From Elusimicrobiota bacterium (GTDB lineage Bacteria; Elusimicrobiota; Elusimicrobia; F11), in contig JAKLIS010000060.1 of assembly GCA_022709485.1 (NCBI GenBank), positions 1 through 7,531 on the forward strand: DNA of 7,531 nucleotides. The letters are read 5' to 3'. Below the pieces are notes generated by a model. It was given only the letters and a program-made list of their open reading frames with translations. It did not search any database and was not told the origin of the DNA. The first letter of the stretch is position 1, and each line of letters opens with the position of its first letter. The translations under genes were made by a program, and so were the position numbers. Positions 6,001-7,531 of the stretch are shown one piece after another.

Positions 6001-7531
6001 GACCGGCGGGCGATCATGTGAGCCAAATCTTTCATAATAAATAGCTCATCAACCGAGGGTTTAATGTTTAATTCACCTACAAAGTAGGCGTAAGCATTGG
6101 CCATGCCTTCGCTGTTATCGCCGATCAAAATACTCAAAACTTCGGCTGAAAGAAGGTAGGGTTTCTTAAATTGCCTTTTGTTAAAAGTGAAGAGGCCCGT
6201 CTCATTTTTTAAATCCCACAGGATAATGCGGAATAGTTCCGCCATGTATTTGCCAGATACCATCTTTTCCGTCGACCATTTTCCGGGGCCTGGGTCCAAA
6301 TTCTCTTGGTCAAGCTTTTTATCGTATCTAGTTTGGTATTTTTGGGTTCCGTTAAATCCTCCCACTTCCAGGTTTAATATCCGATTTCCAATCAGGACGC
6401 ATATATTAAAACCAGTCCCCAAAATGACTCCCAGTCGCGCAAAAACATTATTTCCGAGGCCCCTTTGAACATAAGTCCACCAGAACATGGGGCTCAAAGT
6501 ATCATTGGTATTGGCTTCAAGGGTGACATTGGTGTATCCCTGCTCGGCCAATTTTTGGATTAAAATCTGGCCCACATCTTTTCCGGTTATTTTTTCTTTC
6601 GCCTTTCTTTCGCTCCAGCCCTTTGCCATTTTGGCGACAAGGGCATTTTTTATCGACGACTGTTTCTGATAAAAAGAAAAAATAAGGCCTATCTTTATGG
6701 GTGTATTTTTGTCCTTAATGGAATAAATAATTCTTTGAACAATATTTTTCAGGGCGGACATTGGATTGGCCATCTGTGCTTTTGAAAAAGGAAATTCCCC
6801 TTCAAATTTTCCAGCCGCATTTTTTCCGTCGGTGACCTTGTATTTACCCTCTCCTTTTAATTCCACTTCAAAAACCCGGCCGTTGGACCCCCCCCAATTG
6901 ACCGTAATGAAAAATCCGGTTTCCTGACCGGTGGGAAGTTTGGCGAATGTATCAATAGCTTGTACGGAATCCGGGACTCCGGTCCCGCCTCGCTCCAAGG
7001 CAAGATCCAAATGTTCCCGGAATGTGGCGGAAATATCCTTGAGTTTTTCAACACTGAGAGTCATTTTTTCGCCAATTTTTTCCACCATGGATTTGGCCAA
7101 GGTATGGCGAATCTCCCTGTCAGAAGTTCCAGGGACACCGTCATTATCCTCATAAATCCAGTCAACGTTGGAATAATGTTCAAATGATTTTTGAACAACT
7201 CTGAATTTTTCTTTAAGGCCTGTGATACGGGACAAAATTCCCGAGCTGAACATCGCCTCTAATTGGTCCATCTCTCCTTGGATCAAGATCGAGTCAGGTC
7301 TCTCTGAAATTAAAACCCCAACCAAGCGATCAATCTGGATAACAACTTCCTTTAAACCATCATTAATCGGAATTGTAACACCCGGAAACTGTTTGGCCGC
7401 TTTATCAAGTTCTTTCGGCAAAGACAATTCATCGAGGACGACTTCTTCTCCGTCCGTTTTGATGCGCGTGCACCACAGTGCGCCGGCTGAATCTAATTCG
7501 TAGGAAAAGTTTGTGACCTTGAGGTCCGAGG
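1..7531 (-). CDS. Giant multidomain membrane-tethered protein with hexokinase and phosphoglucomutase modules (partial, open at both ends)
   Basis: This single minus-strand frame runs through the entire window. The first complete codon is 7529-7527, the last is 5-3, and I found no stop among the 2,509 codons. Neither a start codon with a ribosome binding site nor a stop codon is present, so the true protein is longer on both sides. Order from the N-terminal side: unknown segment, hexokinase, membrane hairpin, linker, phosphohexomutase, helical segment, membrane hairpin, unknown helical domain, multi-pass membrane region. Free hexokinases are usually about 450 residues and free phosphoglucomutases about 550-600, so both are embedded here as modules. 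Because the hexokinase and mutase motifs lie in the same frame, the fusion is seen directly and is not a gene-calling guess. Several in-frame ATG codons occur, but none follows an in-frame stop, so none marks a separate gene. The link to Omnitrophota-type giant proteins is inference. Confidence 0.97.
3..358 (-). other. Spacer plus Gly/Ala/Val-rich multi-pass membrane region with a second prepilin-like junction (runs off the edge)
   Basis: A short polar spacer (KYSVSSESNDQKQKLRN) is followed by GFTGFEVLASLGAAALSIIS. With Gly at 300-302, Phe at 297-299, Thr next and Glu at 285-287, this has the form KxxxG/FTxxE of a type IV prepilin leader. Roughly four hydrophobic stretches follow: about 220-284, about 150-210, and a long Gly-rich stretch from about 12 to 140 that is long enough for two helices (IVVGLGILVGASLGGIGGVI, then FVGFLVTSAVAMSLVLIG). 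The region ends in GNEE at the window edge. It is longer than the two hairpins upstream, so it may be a true multi-pass domain or two hairpins in succession. It resembles small-residue packed helices, not a specific transporter family I can name. Confidence 0.8.
359..1697 (-). other. Unrecognised, mainly alpha-helical domain
   Basis: About 446 residues have helical character throughout and no enzyme signature I recognise. The start has ETDWAYLALKLSEESAIL and KSMKEERLWNLIETFAFQAF. The middle contains a polar low-complexity patch, NPKSPSAGESTQEKSANELL, flanked by aromatic-rich helices (PEFIRNFYGQVNILL). The end has KINDL-like acidic helices (AVSKIDNDLDSSIVKYILDL) and a basic part, LGKDRVNLLPINKGKPWLDK. 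Leu/Ile spacing suggests stacked amphipathic helices, as in scaffold or repeat-helix domains, but I could not see a regular repeat length. There is no hydrophobic run long enough for a membrane helix, so it should be soluble on the same side as the mutase. Structure prediction would be more informative than motif reading. Confidence 0.6.
1698..1994 (-). other. Polar spacer plus second membrane hairpin, with a prepilin-like G/FxxxE junction
   Basis: The spacer is Ser, Lys, Asp and Gln rich (KKSASDEHSSSQITSLSQK, then SKDRNPS). It leads straight into GFVVFELTVAALVLGSGLL (1848-1907). The Gly at 1905-1907, Phe at 1902-1904 and Glu at 1890-1892 have the spacing of a type IV prepilin cleavage site (G at -1, F at +1, E at +5). 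Helix 1 is about 1842-1904. A loop of about 25 residues follows (IESLENLNSIFSGAMNW), then helix 2 at about 1713-1772 (FANLFGWTLGLLGIATIYLL), then the basic sequence SPKKGSAR. Basic residues on both outer ends support a two-pass hairpin that returns the chain to its starting side. Whether any peptidase cuts here is unknown. The same position could simply be a membrane entry point. Confidence 0.8.
1995..2559 (-). other. Post-mutase helical segment, function not recognised
   Basis: About 188 residues follow the mutase and precede the second membrane spacer. The first part is helical and basic (RIEAIRQKALKIIEHMAQKF and KPHEKRLLTTTMAFAMAARE). A Lys/Asp-rich part is next (NPKPDEKDKWLVKRSEAQAA), and then a likely beta hairpin, PRKVEVSVDGRVFFSIPRA. 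A helix, AVAWIVSAADYVDSLIV, and the acidic-to-basic end CDDAEFLRWINRLHDLNAKA close the segment. I see no motif that names a family. The segment DGRVFFSIPRAMAVAWIVSA could be a small ligand-binding or docking element. Extension of mutase domain 4 is an alternative for the first few dozen residues. Confidence 0.5.
2560..5036 (-). other. Phosphoglucomutase/phosphopentomutase-type phosphohexomutase module
   Basis: It is predicted to interconvert glucose-6-phosphate and glucose-1-phosphate, or a related sugar phosphate pair, through a phosphoserine enzyme with Mg2+. The N-terminal pre-helix and FGTAGIRN (from 4913) match the FGTAGLRG start typical of PGM2-like enzymes. The phosphoserine loop reads FLISASHSEPNKNGFK, with the catalytic Ser at 4407-4409. 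The metal loop DPDIDR is at 3744-3761 with three Asp in the right spacing. The hinge segment KSHVTTSGLEDVAAAYRKKG starts at about 3479. The sugar-binding loop EESNGYGEFG is near 3072-3101 and is followed by the typical KDGSLAAFKLAELYAYLK. The phosphate-binding loop YRPSGTG is near 2589-2609. The module is about 825 residues against a usual 550-600, with extra sequence between FGTAG and the serine loop and again before the metal loop. The RPSGT loop carries Gly where Glu is usual. A mannose or pentose substrate cannot be excluded. Confidence 0.93.
5037..5559 (-). other. Charged helical linker module between membrane hairpin 1 and the mutase
   Basis: About 174 residues rich in Lys, Glu, Asp and Leu, with a predominantly helical look, lie between the membrane hairpin and the phosphohexomutase. 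Recognisable stretches include IPLEMVQEILDEKAPAAHIL, LKKFKKDLFDLYIRR, LSQEDIFQLLMIAKSIIARD and ESMDTLKEFVDEQIKLEKM. I see no catalytic motif, metal ligands, signal sequence or membrane helix here. A piece reading RDLAHELINLENHGKL faintly recalls a histidine-kinase dimerisation box, but no ATPase domain follows, so I do not call it one. The segment may be a spacer or an oligomerisation domain that holds the mutase away from the membrane. The C-terminal boundary is set where the mutase pre-helix EWLNEPKIPSYIKQG begins. Confidence 0.55.
5560..5762 (-). other. Polar spacer plus two-helix membrane hairpin between hexokinase and mutase
   Basis: Just after the hexokinase comes a polar, charged spacer (EDSAISSDGKQDAHK, then MKPGKDVREGN). 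The chain then turns strongly hydrophobic at GRLEIFVVL. Helix 1 is about 5622-5669 (IFVVLTALVGFLALLM). A short NAPA turn separates it from helix 2 at about 5566-5612 (AFGAGLLGLAFGSFII). A Lys-containing sequence, EAKTLLKHIP, follows. Basic residues lie on both sides of the hairpin, so both flanking enzyme domains should sit on the same, probably cytoplasmic, side. The helices are short, so interfacial or re-entrant insertion is an alternative to full spanning. Confidence 0.8.
5763..7130 (-). other. Hexokinase module (eukaryote-type hexokinase_1 plus hexokinase_2 fold)
   Basis: It is predicted to phosphorylate glucose or another hexose with ATP to give the 6-phosphate. Family landmarks appear in order. 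The N-terminal helix is LSVEKLKDISATFREHL (from about 7061). LPTGQE (6921-6938) is followed by the phosphate-1 loop VNWGGSNGRVFEV (near 6864-6902). The sugar-loop IFSF with its Ser is at 6675-6677 and AKGW with its Lys at 6621-6623. NTNDT carries the expected catalytic Asp at 6501-6503. The phosphate-2 motif LGVILGTGFN is near 6405-6434, and Glu at 6366-6368 follows in LNLEVGGF. EKMVSGKYMAEL has its Glu at 6267-6269. The adenosine segment EGSVFWGIPGY is at 5886-5918, with the C-terminal strand DSVAVGVAVVSA after it. The core is about 434 residues, a normal family length. Oddities: the phosphate-1 Asp is Asn, the Thr before KGF/KGW is Ala, and the Glu loop has a small insertion. Most bacteria use ROK or glucokinase-family enzymes, so this fold is unusual if the host is bacterial. 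Activity is likely but not certain. Confidence 0.93.
6888..6895 (-). repeat. Eight-base G homopolymer (coding strand) inside the hexokinase phosphate-1 loop
   Basis: Eight consecutive C on the plus strand encode the Trp-Gly-Gly part of the phosphate-1 loop. The reading frame is intact on both sides and the domain continues normally, so as given there is no frameshift. Runs of this kind are prone to polymerase slippage and to sequencing or assembly length errors. Confidence 0.9.
7131..7529 (-). other. Unrecognised segment N-terminal to the hexokinase module
   Basis: These roughly 133 residues precede the hexokinase and begin outside the window. The first part has short beta-like alternations with charged turns (for example KVTNFSYELDSAG, then TRIKTDGEEVVLDE). 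A likely alpha/beta stretch with many Ile, Val and Leu follows, then a charged helical part ending in an Asp/Glu/Gly-rich turn, YEDNDGVPGTS. I see no membrane segment and no motif I can assign to a family. It could be the C-terminal end of a preceding enzyme module or a linker domain. The boundary with the hexokinase is approximate. I placed it before the helix REIRHTLAKSMVEKIGEK, which leads into the conserved hexokinase N-terminal helix. Confidence 0.5.

Noticed and set aside
1..7531. Possible CRISPR arrays, tRNA or rRNA genes, insertion-sequence ends, riboswitches and terminators.
   Set aside because: None was seen. The window is continuous coding sequence with no intergenic gap, and no regularly spaced repeats or terminal inverted repeats stood out.
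1..7531. Alternative genetic code (for example UGA read as an amino acid) as the reason for the long open frame.
   Set aside because: The frame lacks all three stop codons, not only UGA, so the standard bacterial code is sufficient.

Overview
The whole 7.5 kb window is the interior of one very large protein-coding gene on the minus strand. I read every codon of the frame whose triplets begin (on the minus strand) at 7529, 7526 and so on down to 5. It contains no TAA, TAG or TGA across 2,509 consecutive codons and is open at both ends. No gene start, gene end, intergenic gap, RNA gene, promoter or terminator falls inside the window. The plus-strand and other minus-frame ORFs are shadows of this frame.

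Reading from the N-terminal side (high coordinates) to the C-terminal side (low coordinates), the modules are: (1) an unrecognised segment, about 7131-7529; (2) a complete hexokinase of the eukaryote-type fold, about 5763-7130; (3) a polar spacer and a two-helix membrane hairpin, about 5560-5762; (4) a charged helical linker, about 5037-5559; (5) a phosphoglucomutase/phosphopentomutase-type phosphohexomutase with all four signature loops, about 2560-5036; (6) a post-mutase helical segment, about 1995-2559; (7) a second polar spacer and membrane hairpin, about 1698-1994; (8) an unrecognised, mostly helical domain, about 359-1697; (9) a third spacer followed by a long Gly/Ala/Val-rich multi-pass membrane region, about 3-358, running off the edge.

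The two recognised enzymes catalyse consecutive steps. Hexokinase makes glucose-6-phosphate from glucose and ATP, and phosphoglucomutase interconverts glucose-6-phosphate and glucose-1-phosphate. Both membrane blocks flanking the mutase look like two-pass hairpins. That would keep the hexokinase, mutase and helical domain on the same face of the membrane, presumably the cytoplasmic one. The simplest reading is a membrane-tethered metabolic mega-enzyme. The junctions share a repeated grammar: a Ser/Lys/Asp/Gln-rich spacer, a short basic patch, then a Gly and a hydrophobic helix. Two of the three junctions resemble type IV prepilin cleavage sites (G followed by F, with E at +5).

The organism cannot be named from this sequence. 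An intron-free ORF of this size, moderate GC (judged by eye, not counted), and enzymes fused with repeated membrane blocks recall the giant predicted proteins reported from candidate bacterial phyla such as Omnitrophota (former OP3). That assignment is inference and needs a database search.
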